Assembly (NCBI GenBank): GCA_019359495.1
Contig: JAHHHF010000096.1
Span: 26,969 to 90,968 of the forward strand
DNA: 64,000 bases
Source: Goleter apudmare HA4340-LM2
Lineage (GTDB): Bacteria; Cyanobacteriota; Cyanobacteriia; Cyanobacteriales; Nostocaceae
Reading direction: 5' to 3'
A program made the position numbers and the translations under genes. A model generated the notes under the pieces. It did no database searches and had not been told where the DNA came from. It saw only the letters and a program-made list of their open reading frames with translations. This document shows, in pieces, positions 35,958 through 45,241 of this stretch (position 1 is the first letter of the stretch; the number at the start of each line of letters is the position of its first letter).

Positions 35958-36076
35958 ATAGCAGATTCACACTGTCAAGTTTCGGACAAAGTGAAACTAT
36001 CAGAGAAATTAGCGATCGCTTTTCACACCCAAAATCTTTAATCCTTTACCCCTGTTGCTCTGACAACAGGGGTTTT
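35958..36076 (+). ncRNA. Candidate small RNA ending at an orphan terminator
   Basis: No reading frame fits this stretch, yet it ends in a strong intrinsic terminator that is separate from the GNAT terminator 170 bp earlier. The simplest explanation is a short transcript of about 60-110 nt with its own promoter near the palindrome at 35939-35957. No known RNA family was recognised. Confidence 0.3.
36048..36076 (+). terminator. Orphan intrinsic terminator (plus strand)
   Basis: ACCCCTGTTG at 36048-36057 pairs perfectly with CAACAGGGGT at 36064-36073, loop CTCTGA, followed by TTT. No gene ends directly upstream. Confidence 0.8.
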
Positions 36077-36097
36077 CACTAGGTACTTTTTCCTACT

Positions 36098-36127
36098 AAA
36101 AAGGGGGTTTTTAGTGCAACAACCCCC
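36098..36127 (-). terminator. Orphan intrinsic terminator (minus strand)
   Basis: On the minus strand GGGGGTT (36127-36121) pairs with AACCCCC (36109-36103), and TTTTTAG follows. It would end a minus-strand transcript starting in the hup promoter region; no gene is seen there. Confidence 0.65.
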
Positions 36128-36360
36128 CTAAAAACACAAAAAATCCTGAAATCTATATAAATTAATGGTTTCATCTATCCACTTCTGGCTGCTACACCTT
36201 AGAATGATTCTTTGAAAAGTCGAGCCGATGGGATTTGCAGCCGTTTTGAGTAGAAATACTCCCAAAGGACGATTTTTGTGATCCTCATCACAGAGATTTC
36301 CGTAAAGATGCATCAGGGTGCATCTGTAGAGAATCTCAAGTAAACCTCAAGGAGTTTGAT

Positions 36361-36654
36361 ATGAACAAAGGCGAATTGGTTGATGCTGTAGCTGAAAAAG
36401 CTAGTGTAACGAAGAAACAAGCGGATGCTGTTTTAACTGCCGCTTTGGAAACGATCATTGAGGCTGTCTCTTCTGGCGATAAAGTCACGCTAGTAGGATT
36501 TGGTTCCTTCGAGTCACGGGAACGTAAAGCTCGTGAAGGTCGTAACCCTAAAACCAATGAAAAGATGGAAATTCCCGCTACCAAGGTGCCAGCATTCTCA
36601 GCTGGGAAGCTGTTTAGAGAACGGGTAGCACCCCCAAAAGGCGAGAAAGCATAG
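36361..36654 (+). CDS. hup: DNA-binding protein HU
   Basis: HU bends and compacts DNA as a dimer; in Anabaena the corresponding gene, hanA, is needed for heterocyst formation. The 97-residue product has the family layout: MNKGELVDAVAEKASVTKKQADAVL at the N-terminus, VTLVGFGSFESRERKAREGRNPKTNE forming the beta-arm region near 46-71 with the intercalating Pro, and VPAFSAGKLFRE. A short Pro/Lys tail follows. CAAGGAG precedes the ATG. Divergent orphan terminators lie upstream. Confidence 0.95.
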   Translation: MNKGELVDAVAEKASVTKKQADAVLTAALETIIEAVSSGDKVTLVGFGSFESRERKAREGRNPKTNEKMEIPATKVPAFSAGKLFRERVAPPKGEKA

Positions 36655-36680
36655 GTTCTGACCTAGGGAACGTTTTTTTG

Positions 36681-37745
36681 ATGCGGCAACCTGCACACGG
36701 GGGAAATTTAGCCTGGGCAGCAGCACTGGCTGGCTGTCCCCCTGATGCTATTCTGGATTTTTCTGCCAGTATTAGCCCGTTGGGGCCACCAAATAGCGCG
36801 ATCGCTGCTATTATGTCCCAATTTGGTAATCTTCAGCACTATCCAGATCCGGCTTACAGTGATCTAAGATTCGCTCTGGGTCACTTTCATAACTTGCCGC
36901 CTGAGTGGATTCTGCCGGGCAACGGCTCCGCAGAATTACTTACCTTGGCAGGTAAGGAATTATCACAATTAGCGGCAACAACGTTAATTACTCCAGCCTT
37001 TGGCGACTACTACCGAACCCTGACGGCATACAACGCTAAAGTACTGGAGTTTCCCCTTGATTTGACAAATAAGAGTCATTTGTCACTTGTCCCAAACCAA
37101 AGACAAATGATGAAGGACAAAGGACTGCTACTCAATAACCCCCATAACCCAACGGGAAAGCTGTTTTCGCGGTCAGCGATTCTGCCCTACCTAGAAGAGT
37201 TTGCCTTGGTGGTGGTGGATGAAGCGTTTATGGATTTTGTGCCTCCTAATGAGGAGCAAAGTCTCATTCCGCTTATACAGGAATATAGGAATTTAGTGGT
37301 ATTGCGATCGCTGACCAAATTTTACAGTCTGCCAGGACTGAGGCTGGGATATGCGATCGCTCACCCTGACCGTCTATCTCAATGGCAATTGTGGCGCGAC
37401 CCCTGGCCGGTCAACACACTGGCGGCGGCGGCGGCAATTGCTGTCATTGAGGATAGAGAATTTCAACAGCAAACCTGGCTATGGCTACCACCTGCACGAA
37501 ACCAACTCTTTCAGGGTTTAGCCACCATCCCAGGATTGCAACCAGAAACTAGTGCCGCTAACTTTTTACTGGTTAAGTCACAACATTCTATTTCGCAGTT
37601 GCAACAAAGATTGCTCAAACAGCACCAAATTTTAATCCGCGATTGCCTCAGTTTTAAAGAACTAGGCGATCGCTTTTTCCGGGTTGCTGTCAAATCTGAG
37701 TCGGATAACCAGCGCTTGCTTACAGCGTTAAACTCAGTGTTATGA
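36681..37745 (+). CDS. cobD: Threonine-phosphate decarboxylase (CobD, aminotransferase class I/II)
   Basis: CobD makes (R)-1-amino-2-propanol O-2-phosphate for the lower-axial linker of cobalamin. The 354-residue product begins with the typical HGGNLAWAAALAGCPPDAILDFSASISPLGPP region, shows NNPHNPTGKLF near 154, VVDEAFMDF near 182 and the PLP-Lys site VVLRSLTKFYSLPGLRLGYA near 209 with Lys in SLTK. Histidinol-phosphate aminotransferases are close relatives, but the opening favours CobD. ATG at 36681 is preferred to the TTG directly before it. Residues about 127-148 look repeat-derived, see the separate entry. It is 26 bp after hup. Confidence 0.87.
   Translation: MRQPAHGGNLAWAAALAGCPPDAILDFSASISPLGPPNSAIAAIMSQFGNLQHYPDPAYSDLRFALGHFHNLPPEWILPGNGSAELLTLAGKELSQLAATTLITPAFGDYYRTLTAYNAKVLEFPLDLTNKSHLSLVPNQRQMMKDKGLLLNNPHNPTGKLFSRSAILPYLEEFALVVVDEAFMDFVPPNEEQSLIPLIQEYRNLVVLRSLTKFYSLPGLRLGYAIAHPDRLSQWQLWRDPWPVNTLAAAAAIAVIEDREFQQQTWLWLPPARNQLFQGLATIPGLQPETSAANFLLVKSQHSISQLQQRLLKQHQILIRDCLSFKELGDRFFRVAVKSESDNQRLLTALNSVL
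37059..37126. repeat. STRR-like heptamers inserted in frame within cobD
   Basis: TTTGACAAATAAG, CATTTGTCACTTGTC and GACAAATGATGAAGGACAAAGGAC units, the same words as in the spacer STRRs at 10300 and 37810, lie inside the coding region with the frame intact. They encode a polar stretch (NKSHLSLVPNQRQMMKDKG) just before the conserved NNPHNPTG motif, where homologues normally have a short variable loop. Confidence 0.6.
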
Positions 37746-37809
37746 GAGTGTGAGATGGGGAAAGGGGAAGGAAGTTTTTTCATCCTCTTTCCCGCATCAC
37801 CATTGCCTG

Positions 37810-37842
37810 ATGACAAATGACTATTGACAAATGACAAATGAC
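37810..37842. repeat. STRR tract overlapping the start of the flavoprotein gene
   Basis: TGACAAA/TGACTAT heptamers run through the ATG at 37831, so the first codons (MTNDYD) are themselves repeat units. Confidence 0.6.
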
Positions 37843-39291
37843 TACGATGTCGTAATTATTGGCGGTAGTCCGGTGGGACGCTATGCTGCCCTGAATGCTA
37901 CCCAACTACGTGCGAAAGTTGCCTTGGTGGAACCCAGTATGAATTATGGGTTTCTTGAGCATCATGTGATTAGTGATATTGCTAAACTCGCACAACGGCT
38001 GAGTGAAACTATAGGTTTGGGAATTCATCTCTCACAGGTTGAGATCCCAGAAAAATCCCCAATAGCTGTCAATTGGCAAGAGGTGATGCAGTATGCCCAA
38101 GGAGTGGTCTTAAACATCCAAGCACAGAATTCTGTCGCTATCCTGGTTGCTCAAGGGGTTGATGTCATTTTCGGCACTGGTCAATTTCAGTCTTCCCCCC
38201 GTTTAGCATTTGCAGTCAATGACCGCCTGCTACGTGCTCGTACCTATTTACTAGCCAGTGGTTCACGTCCAGCAACTCCAGAGATTGATGGTTTACAAAC
38301 CACTGGTTACTTGACCCTAGCTAATATTTGGCACTTCTTAGCTGCTGCCGCTCCTAACATACCCCAAAACTGGGTAATTATCGGTGGTGTTCCCCAAAGC
38401 GTTGCACTAGCTCAAACCTTAGCGCGATTGGGTTGTCATGTGGCGTTAATAGTCAAGTATCCCTATATTTTGCCTTTTATTGATCCAGCGATCGCCCAAC
38501 TACTGCAAGCTCAATTAGAAGTTGATGGTGTACATATCCTCACCCAAACACCTGTAACTCAGGTGATGCGAATTGAGGATAAAAAATGGGTTCAAGCAGG
38601 AGATAAAGCAATCGAAGCTGATGAAATCATCATAGCGACTGGACAGCAACCAAATATTGAATCTCTGAATTTGCCAGCCGTAGGCGTCAAATGGCGTGGG
38701 CGTCGCCTGGTTGTTAATGACAAACTGCAAACCACTAACCAGCGTATTTACGCTTGTGGTGATGTGATTGGTGGTTATGACTTTGTTAATGTCGCTAATT
38801 ATGAAGCTAGAATTGCCTTAAAAAATGCACTATTTTTCCCTAGATTTTCTGTAAATTATCAGTGCATTCCCTCAGCTATATTTACTCACCCAATGTTAGC
38901 GCAAGTAGGCCTGACAGAAGCACAGGCAAACCGCCGATTTGGTAGCAATGAAGTTTTAGTTTCGCGGTGTTATTTCAAGACAATCACGGCAGCGCAAATC
39001 CAAAATGAAACCACAGGCATTTGTAAATTAATTACGCTCCGAAATGGTGAAATTTTAGGTGCTGAGATATTAGGTGCTGAAGCAGGGGAATTGATGAATA
39101 TAATTGCTTTGGCAATATCACAAAAGATTAAAGTTAAACATTTAGCCAACTTATCTCCTGTCTATCCCAGTTTTGGAGAGATTTTAGCACAAGTTGCCAG
39201 AAATTGGAGTCAGCAAAAGTTAAATAGCAATATTACTTGGCAAGACTTTCTCGAAGGGTTTTTCCAGTGTCGCCGCGACTGGAATTTGTAA
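37831..39291 (+). CDS. Pyridine nucleotide-disulfide oxidoreductase-like flavoprotein without the disulfide
   Basis: The 486-residue product has the fold of dihydrolipoamide dehydrogenase or mercuric reductase: FAD motif VVIIGGSPVGRYAAL at about 6-20, a second NAD(P)-binding segment WVIIGGVPQSVALAQTLARLG near 182, the ATG motif IIATGQQPNIE near 274, and the FAD-binding IYACGDVIGGYDFVNVA near 304. Two hallmarks are missing: the CxxxxC redox pair near residue 40 is replaced by MNYGFLEHH, and the C-terminal catalytic His-Glu pair (HPTxxE) is replaced by VYPSFGEIL. It probably acts as a simple NAD(P)H-flavin oxidoreductase or has a binding role. It follows cobD by 85 bp. Confidence 0.82.
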   Translation: MTNDYDVVIIGGSPVGRYAALNATQLRAKVALVEPSMNYGFLEHHVISDIAKLAQRLSETIGLGIHLSQVEIPEKSPIAVNWQEVMQYAQGVVLNIQAQNSVAILVAQGVDVIFGTGQFQSSPRLAFAVNDRLLRARTYLLASGSRPATPEIDGLQTTGYLTLANIWHFLAAAAPNIPQNWVIIGGVPQSVALAQTLARLGCHVALIVKYPYILPFIDPAIAQLLQAQLEVDGVHILTQTPVTQVMRIEDKKWVQAGDKAIEADEIIIATGQQPNIESLNLPAVGVKWRGRRLVVNDKLQTTNQRIYACGDVIGGYDFVNVANYEARIALKNALFFPRFSVNYQCIPSAIFTHPMLAQVGLTEAQANRRFGSNEVLVSRCYFKTITAAQIQNETTGICKLITLRNGEILGAEILGAEAGELMNIIALAISQKIKVKHLANLSPVYPSFGEILAQVARNWSQQKLNSNITWQDFLEGFFQCRRDWNL

Positions 39292-39361
39292 TACTCGCCT
39301 CCTTTTAAACTGAGTGCAGCGATCGCTATTTTATGTTAACGATGAATTTCCATTCACTTAC

Positions 39362-40225
39362 TCAGGCTGACTTGGTGTTTCGAGCTATACCACCAAAAAA
39401 CACAGCATAAAAAATTCCGGCATGAATTAATAAAGAAATCAATCCCTCTCTTGCATCTATAGATCTGCCGAAAATCAACACAGCAGGAGTAGGAAGCACA
39501 GAGTCTTGTGTGTTCATAATCAAGAAAGAAAAGAGGTTATTAGCTGCATGAACACCTAGAGCTAATTCCAGCCCATTATCCTTGAGGGTGATAGCAGCAA
39601 GAAAGACTCCCCAAATGAAATAGGTAAGTGCCCCCCAAACAAATACCCGTTGCATCTCTGGATTGCCTAAATGTGGCACTGCAAATAAGACACTAGTAAC
39701 TAACATTAGTACTAATGGGTGTTTAGTGATCAGACTCAAACCCTGCATTAAATAACCTCTAAAAAGAAATTCCTCGGTTGATGTTTGAATTGGGGTAAGA
39801 ACGAGAGCGAAAGGTAATAATAAAAGCCATTGCTGTGGCTCAAATTTATATAGATAATCTTGGGGATGAATTAATATATCAGAGAGTGTAAAAACAGATA
39901 ATTGCAGTCCCCACACTCCGAAACCTAGAAACAGGCGTTTGATATTAATAGATGCATCAACGTTGATTAATGAATAGAAATTTCGACTGTGCAATCTTCT
40001 AACGATAAAGACAATGAGCGTGAGTAAAGGGATGAAAGTAGAAGATGTAGCAATAAAGAAGTTAATAGAATTGGAACTGATTATTAAAGCTAGAATACTC
40101 TGGCAGATTAGAACAATGTAGCCACTGAGATTTAACCAGTAATAACCAATAGCAGCAACAGCTAACCAATAACGCCACCAATGATTTTCGCCTTGATGGA
40201 CGGCATCTAAGAAATTTTTACTCAT
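39362..40225 (-). CDS. CPBP family intramembrane metalloprotease (CAAX-like)
   Basis: The 287-residue product has about eight hydrophobic spans. The signature EE-x3-R is in TSTEEFLFRGYLMQG near 155-170, followed by the first His-containing helix (VLFAVPHLGNPEM) near 190 and the LGVHAANNLFSF motif near 235, which complete the metal/catalytic set of Abi/CPBP proteases. Members process prenylated or small peptides, or act in bacteriocin immunity; the substrate is not predictable. It stands alone on the minus strand. Confidence 0.88.
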   Translation of the reverse strand: MSKNFLDAVHQGENHWWRYWLAVAAIGYYWLNLSGYIVLICQSILALIISSNSINFFIATSSTFIPLLTLIVFIVRRLHSRNFYSLINVDASINIKRLFLGFGVWGLQLSVFTLSDILIHPQDYLYKFEPQQWLLLLPFALVLTPIQTSTEEFLFRGYLMQGLSLITKHPLVLMLVTSVLFAVPHLGNPEMQRVFVWGALTYFIWGVFLAAITLKDNGLELALGVHAANNLFSFLIMNTQDSVLPTPAVLIFGRSIDAREGLISLLIHAGIFYAVFFGGIARNTKSA

Positions 40226-40354
40226 TTTGATTTTAGTAAGTAACCCAGCAACCCAAACAGATATAATACCATTTGGGATTTTAGATTAGAAACCCTTGGT
40301 ATATCTGGGTTTTCTCTGTCCATCTGTCGCAATTATTTTTCAAATTGCTATGAG

Positions 40355-40385
40355 TAAAAAAAGGGTGGGCTGTTTAGCCTACCCT
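40355..40385 (-). terminator. Intrinsic terminator after tkt
   Basis: AGGGTGGGCT at 40362-40371 pairs with AGCCTACCCT at 40376-40385 (one G-T wobble); on the minus strand a T7 run (A-run at 40355-40361 on plus) follows the stem. It lies 30 bp past the tkt stop. Confidence 0.88.
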
Positions 40386-40414
40386 ATAAAAAGTAAGAGA
40401 ATATCCGTTGCTAA

Positions 40415-42427
40415 TTAACCCAACAATGCTTTCGCTTTAGCTAAGACATTATCAACACTAAAACCAAACTTCTCCATACAAACGCCACCTGGAGCGGAAG
40501 CACCAAAGCGATCGATACTTACAGTATCGCCTTCAGAACCGACATACTTATGCCAGCCGAAGCTAGAAGCAGCTTCTACAGACAAGCGCTTGGTGACAGC
40601 TTTTGGTAGGACAGATTCTTTATAAGCTGCGTCCTGGGCTTCAAAGAGATCCCACGCAGGTAAGGAGACAACACGGGCTTTCTTACCTTCGGCTGTAAGT
40701 TTTTCAGCTGCGGTGACGGCGAGGCTCACTTCTGAACCAGTGGCAATCAGGATGATATCAGGTGTACCTTCACTATCCACGAGTATGTATCCACCTTTGG
40801 CTACGCCTTCAATTGAAGTACCCGCCAAGTTGGGGACATTTTGACGAGTGAATGCTAACAAAGTGGGAGCGTTTTGTTTGGCTCTCTCAATTGCTACTTT
40901 GTAGGCACCGGAGGTTTCTGTGCCATCTGCGGGGCGAAACACTGTGAGGTTAGGAATGGCGCGCAGGGAAGCTAGAGTTTCAATGGGTTGGTGTGTGGGG
41001 CCATCTTCACCTTGTCCGATGGAGTCGTGAGTCATCACCCAAATCGCACCAGCTTGGGACAGAGCAGATAAGCGGATGGCAGCCCGCATGTAATCTGTGA
41101 AGATTAAGAAGGTGGCTCCGTAGGGAATTAATCCGGAACCATGTAGCGCCATACCGTTAACGATCGCACCCATACCATGTTCCCGCACACCATAATGGAT
41201 GTTGGGATTTTGGTATTGTCCTTTTTGGAAGTCGCCCTTACCTTTGATTTCGGTGAGGTTGGAGTGGGTTAAGTCAGCTGAACCACCAATGAGTTCTGGT
41301 AAAACTGCTGCTAGTTTATTGAGGCAGGTTTCTGAGTGTTTACGGGTGGGTAATCCCTTGTCTTCGGGGGTATAGGTAGGTAGTACCTGATCCCAACCGT
41401 CGGGCAATTTACCGCTAGTGTAACGTTCAAACTCAGCAGCTTCTTGGGTATATTTTGCTTTGTAGTTAGCAAAGGTTTTGTTCCACTCAGCTTCGTAGCT
41501 TGCACCACGCTCTACTGCTTTGCCGGTGTGGTTGAGAGCGTCTTGGGGAACAACAAAAGGTTCATACTCCCAACCCAAGTTTTTCCGAGTTAAGGCTATT
41601 TCGTCTCCACCCAGAGCTGCACCGTGAACACCAGCAGTGTTGGCTTTGTTAGGGGAACCGTAACCAATGGTGGTGGTTACTTTAATCATGGAAGGCTTGT
41701 CAGTGACAGATTTTGCCTCTTCGATGGCTTTGGCGATCGCTTCTAGGTCAGTATTGCCATCTTTGACATGAAGGACGTGCCAACCGTAAGCTTCAAAACG
41801 CTTGGAAACATCTTCGGTGAATGCTACATCTGTAGAACCATCGATGGAGATGTGGTTATCGTCGTATAGAGCAATAAGTTTGCCTAATCCCAAGTGCCCT
41901 GCGAAAGAAGCAGCTTCACCAGAGATACCTTCCATGTTGCAACCATCACCCAAAATCACGTAGGTGTAATGGTCAACAATCTTGGCATCGGGTTTGTTGA
42001 ACTTAGCTGCGAGGTGGGCTTCCGCTATTGCTAAACCCACACCATTGGCAATTCCTTGACCCAGTGGCCCGGTGGTGACTTCTACACCAGCTGTTTCAAA
42101 GTTTTCTGGGTGACCGGGAGTTTTAGAACCCCACTGACGGAATTGCTTGATGTCCTCAATGGTCACGCTGTCGTAACCATACAGGTAGAGCAGGGCATAC
42201 TGCAACATTGAGCCGTGCCCAGCAGATAAGACAAAGCGATCGCGGTTGAACCACTTGGGATTCTTAGGGTTAAACTTCAGAAAACGATCCCATAGTACAA
42301 AAGCCATGGGAGCCGCGCCCATCGGCAGCCCTGGATGTCCCGATTTTGCCTTTTCTACAGCGTCAATAGCCAAGAAGCGGATCGAGTTAATACAAAGTTC
42401 TTCGAGGGATTGGGTTGCAACAGCCAT
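40415..42427 (-). CDS. tkt: Transketolase
   Basis: Transketolase moves two-carbon units in the Calvin cycle and the pentose phosphate pathway. The 670-residue product has the three thiamine-enzyme domains: N-terminal pyrophosphate domain with [13 protein letters not shown] near 28-40, [14 protein letters not shown] near 118 and [13 protein letters not shown] near 157; the Pyr domain with [18 protein letters not shown] near 413 and [18 protein letters not shown] near 468; and a C-terminal domain ending [12 protein letters not shown]. Length is typical. It is third in the order acpP, fabF, tkt, 343 bp after fabF, so probably has its own promoter as well. Confidence 0.97.
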   Translation of the reverse strand: MAVATQSLEELCINSIRFLAIDAVEKAKSGHPGLPMGAAPMAFVLWDRFLKFNPKNPKWFNRDRFVLSAGHGSMLQYALLYLYGYDSVTIEDIKQFRQWGSKTPGHPENFETAGVEVTTGPLGQGIANGVGLAIAEAHLAAKFNKPDAKIVDHYTYVILGDGCNMEGISGEAASFAGHLGLGKLIALYDDNHISIDGSTDVAFTEDVSKRFEAYGWHVLHVKDGNTDLEAIAKAIEEAKSVTDKPSMIKVTTTIGYGSPNKANTAGVHGAALGGDEIALTRKNLGWEYEPFVVPQDALNHTGKAVERGASYEAEWNKTFANYKAKYTQEAAEFERYTSGKLPDGWDQVLPTYTPEDKGLPTRKHSETCLNKLAAVLPELIGGSADLTHSNLTEIKGKGDFQKGQYQNPNIHYGVREHGMGAIVNGMALHGSGLIPYGATFLIFTDYMRAAIRLSALSQAGAIWVMTHDSIGQGEDGPTHQPIETLASLRAIPNLTVFRPADGTETSGAYKVAIERAKQNAPTLLAFTRQNVPNLAGTSIEGVAKGGYILVDSEGTPDIILIATGSEVSLAVTAAEKLTAEGKKARVVSLPAWDLFEAQDAAYKESVLPKAVTKRLSVEAASSFGWHKYVGSEGDTVSIDRFGASAPGGVCMEKFGFSVDNVLAKAKALLG

Positions 42428-42770
42428 AATCTCTTGTTGTTAACGACGGGTTAGCACTCTTTGAGCTTCTCTCACTGACTGGGGTTGTTTTTAATAGTCA
42501 ACAGTCAACAGTTAGCAATTTTATGTTTCGGGTATCAGTTCCCTTGATAAGTTTGATAACTGATCACTGACCATTGATTGAAACTTCCCGCAGTATCCTC
42601 ATCATCCCATTCCCGAATGTCTATGGACAAGCGGGATCTTCTGAGTTTCTGGTGATCAATCACGCTAATAATTCGGTCATGCTGAACCCTAGACATGGTT
42701 CAGAGTGCTCTCTATGATACTTTTTGTACCCTAATTTCTAGAGAGCTTACCGGGGGCAAAATTTCAGATT
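42428..42770. other. fabF-tkt spacer with two inverted repeats and a short STRR
   Basis: A short heptamer tract (AGTCAAC units) lies at 42494-42515. CTGAACC at 42682-42688 with GGTTCAG at 42697-42703, and GCTCTCTA at 42707-42714 with TAGAGAGC at 42739-42746, are perfect inverted repeats 24-89 bp after the fabF stop on the minus strand. They may attenuate read-through from fabF into tkt. No gene is visible. Confidence 0.45.
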
Positions 42771-44021
42771 TTAGGAGTATTTCTTAAAGGCTAGGGTGAC
42801 ATTATGACCGCCAAAGCCGAAAGAATTTGATAGTGCCACGTTGATTTTTTGAGCGCGGCTAGAGTTGGGGACGTAATCTAAGTCACACTCTGGATCGGGA
42901 TTTTCTAAATTAATTGTAGGTGGAATTTGTTCATTAGCGATCGCCAATACTGTGGCTACTGCTTCAATACCTCCTGAACCACCCAACAGATGACCGGTCA
43001 TTGATTTGGTAGAGCTGATTGCCACCTTATAAGCATGGTCCCCCAAAGCTTTTTTCATCGCTGAACTTTCAGTGGAATCATTAGCTGGGGTGCTGGTACC
43101 GTGGGCGTTAATGTAGCTCACTTGTTCGGCGGTGAGTCCCCCATCCTTGAGGGCCAATTCTATCGCTCTGGCGGCTCCTAGACCACCAGGTACGGGAGAG
43201 GTCATATGATAGGCGTCACAGGTCATCCCATAACCGACCATTTCGGCATAAATGCGAGCACCGCGACTCAGGGCGTGTTCTAGCTCTTCGAGAATTAAAA
43301 CTCCTGCACCTTCACCCATAACAAAGCCATCACGATCACGGTCAAATGGGCGACAAGCATGAGCAGGGTCATCATTGCGAGTTGACAGCGCCCGTGCTGC
43401 GGCAAAACCAGCCAATCCTAAAGGAGTAATGGCTGCCTCACATCCCCCGCAAATCATTGCTTGGGCATATCCCCCTTGAATCTGGCGAAAAGCATCCCCG
43501 ATAGCGTTGGAACCAGCAGCGCAAGCAGTTACAGAACAGGAGTTGGGGCCTTTTGCACCAGTGTGAATTGCCGTTAACCCAGCTGCCATATTAGCGATCA
43601 TCATGGGAATCATGAACGGACTACAACGATCAGGCCCACGGTTGAGGTAAATAGTTTGTTGGTCTTCTAGAACCTTCAGACCACCAATACCAGAACCAAT
43701 GATCACACCCACCTGTTCTGCATTCAGTTCATTGATTACTAGACCTGCGTCCGAGAGAGCCTGTTTGGCCGCCGCCACCCCAAATTGGGAAAACCGATCC
43801 ATGCGCTTGACTTCTTTACGCTCCAAGTAATCATGTGGATCGAAGTTTTTTACCTCACCAGCAATGCGGCAATCATGGCGAGACGCATCAAAATTGGTAA
43901 TGAGGTCAATGCCATTGCGTCCACTCAATAATCCTTCCCAATACTCAGCTGGTGTATTACCAATCGGTGTAATCGCGCCAACACCAGTTACAACAACGCG
44001 TCTCCGTTTATAATCTGTCAT
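42771..44021 (-). CDS. fabF: 3-oxoacyl-[acyl-carrier-protein] synthase II
   Basis: FabF condenses malonyl-ACP with acyl-ACP in fatty-acid elongation. The 416-residue product shows the KAS II Cys-His-His triad: the Cys in SVTACAAGSNAIG near 166, His in NAHGTSTPANDSTE near 306 and His in SMTGHLLGGSGG near 341, as well as the C-terminal NSFGFGGHNV. Length is the family norm. It lies 160 bp after acpP on the same strand, the usual partner arrangement. Confidence 0.97.
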   Translation of the reverse strand: MTDYKRRRVVVTGVGAITPIGNTPAEYWEGLLSGRNGIDLITNFDASRHDCRIAGEVKNFDPHDYLERKEVKRMDRFSQFGVAAAKQALSDAGLVINELNAEQVGVIIGSGIGGLKVLEDQQTIYLNRGPDRCSPFMIPMMIANMAAGLTAIHTGAKGPNSCSVTACAAGSNAIGDAFRQIQGGYAQAMICGGCEAAITPLGLAGFAAARALSTRNDDPAHACRPFDRDRDGFVMGEGAGVLILEELEHALSRGARIYAEMVGYGMTCDAYHMTSPVPGGLGAARAIELALKDGGLTAEQVSYINAHGTSTPANDSTESSAMKKALGDHAYKVAISSTKSMTGHLLGGSGGIEAVATVLAIANEQIPPTINLENPDPECDLDYVPNSSRAQKINVALSNSFGFGGHNVTLAFKKYS

Positions 44022-44181
44022 GACTCAATTAAAGGTGGCGAGAAAGCAGCAAACAGGGAAATTTAGGGATGGGCAGCAGGGAGATGGGGAGGATAATCAG
44101 TGCCCTATGACGCCACTTGCTACAAGTCGGGCCAAGCCTCCCAAAGCGGTGGCTCCCCCATGCCCTATTCTCAATCCCTTT

Positions 44182-44433
44182 TTAGGCAGATGCAGCAACG
44201 TTGTTGTTGATGTAGTCTACTGCGTCTTGAACTGATAATATCTTTTCGGCGGCCTCATCGGGAATTTCAATATCAAATTCTTCTTCAAAAGCCATAACTA
44301 GTTCCACAATATCTAGGGAATCGGCATTGAGATCGTCGATAAATTTGGATTGTGGTGTGATTGTCTCAGCCTCAATACCTAGTTGTTCGACAACAACTTT
44401 CTTCACTCGATCAAAAACGTCTGCTTGGCTCAT
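44182..44433 (-). CDS. acpP: Acyl carrier protein
   Basis: The 83-residue acidic protein carries the phosphopantetheine attachment motif [18 protein letters not shown] with Ser at about position 39, the FIDDL and [13 protein letters not shown] helices, and the family's length. It shuttles acyl chains in fatty-acid synthesis. A short Ala-rich tail is unusual but harmless. It is the first gene of acpP-fabF-tkt. Confidence 0.97.
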   Translation of the reverse strand: MSQADVFDRVKKVVVEQLGIEAETITPQSKFIDDLNADSLDIVELVMAFEEEFDIEIPDEAAEKILSVQDAVDYINNNVAASA

Positions 44434-44931
44434 AGATAAAAGTCCTTAACCAGTTGCTATAATCTGCTCTTTATGGGCGACATTGTTTTGAGCATATACA
44501 TCTTATCGGAAAGCGCGATCGCCCGTATACATAATGCCGATGGATTTTCTTACAAAAAAATCCTCCCCCGTTCCTTTGAGCAACGGGACAACCGATAAAA
44601 ATACGGTTGGGCGTTGGGGTGCATAACACTATACCTGGATATAGTGGACAAGATGGCTATGTCCCTGTAGATGTAAACACTTCTGTTTTGCCATTCTTAC
44701 TGATTTTTGTGACAATGTCCAAATCAGCATGGATGGTATGACTGGCGCTCTTTTGTGTCTCTGTTCACAGAAAAATAGTCAATTTGTGACCTAGGGCTAT
44801 CTCCAACATTTATAGCCATGACTTTAGTCCTTCACTACTTAAACACTGTTCATGCAGCATTTTTGTAGAGTAATCCTCACTACAAACTTATCAAAACTTT
44901 TGCGATAGACCTAAAAGTAAAAATAAATAAA
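44434..44931. other. Spacer upstream of acpP
   Basis: The 0.5 kb should hold the acpP promoter (minus strand). An imperfect palindrome around ACTATACCTGGATATAGT lies at about 44628-44645. No gene is visible. Confidence 0.35.
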
Positions 44932-44967
44932 CCCGGCAGGGGCCACACAATAAAACCGCCTGCCAGG
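44932..44967 (-). terminator. Orphan intrinsic terminator (minus strand)
   Basis: CCCGGCAGG at 44932-44940 and CCTGCCAGG at 44959-44967 form a 9-pair stem (one G-T). On the minus strand the stem is followed by TTTATTTATTTTTA. No recognised gene ends here; the transcript would start near 45000-45230, upstream of ubiD and antisense to its leader. Confidence 0.6.
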
Positions 44968-45241
44968 AAAATGTCGTATATTCTGGCCATGTTTGATCAG
45001 GTTAGCGCTTATTTGTAATAAATAATGCTTTATCCCTAGCCAAAATAACGAAATAACAGGCGGTGTAGGGTTAAGAAAAGTCAAGTACGAGATTAATTTG
45101 TTGTTAAGTATTTTTTGAAAGACGAATTTTGAATTCCTCGCAGGGGCTGATTCTTCGCAAATAACAAACACCCAATGACAAATGGCTAATAATATTAAGA
45201 GACCGCTTCATAGTTCTTAATCATTTAGCTTGACTAAAACA

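Noticed and set aside
36128..36313. 61-codon minus-strand frame before hup
   Set aside because: It occupies the expected hup promoter and leader, with no ribosome site; the nearby terminator is better explained by a non-coding transcript.
36655..36680. Cobalamin riboswitch before cobD
   Set aside because: Only 26 bp separate hup and cobD, and no B12-box-like sequence was found in or near them.
44020..44235. 71-codon plus-strand frame between fabF and acpP
   Set aside because: Overlaps the 3' end of acpP antisense and has repeat-like composition; it is a shadow frame.
44911..45171. 86-codon minus-strand frame upstream of ubiD
   Set aside because: It runs through an intrinsic terminator (44932-44967), has no ribosome site and an unlikely amino-acid composition.
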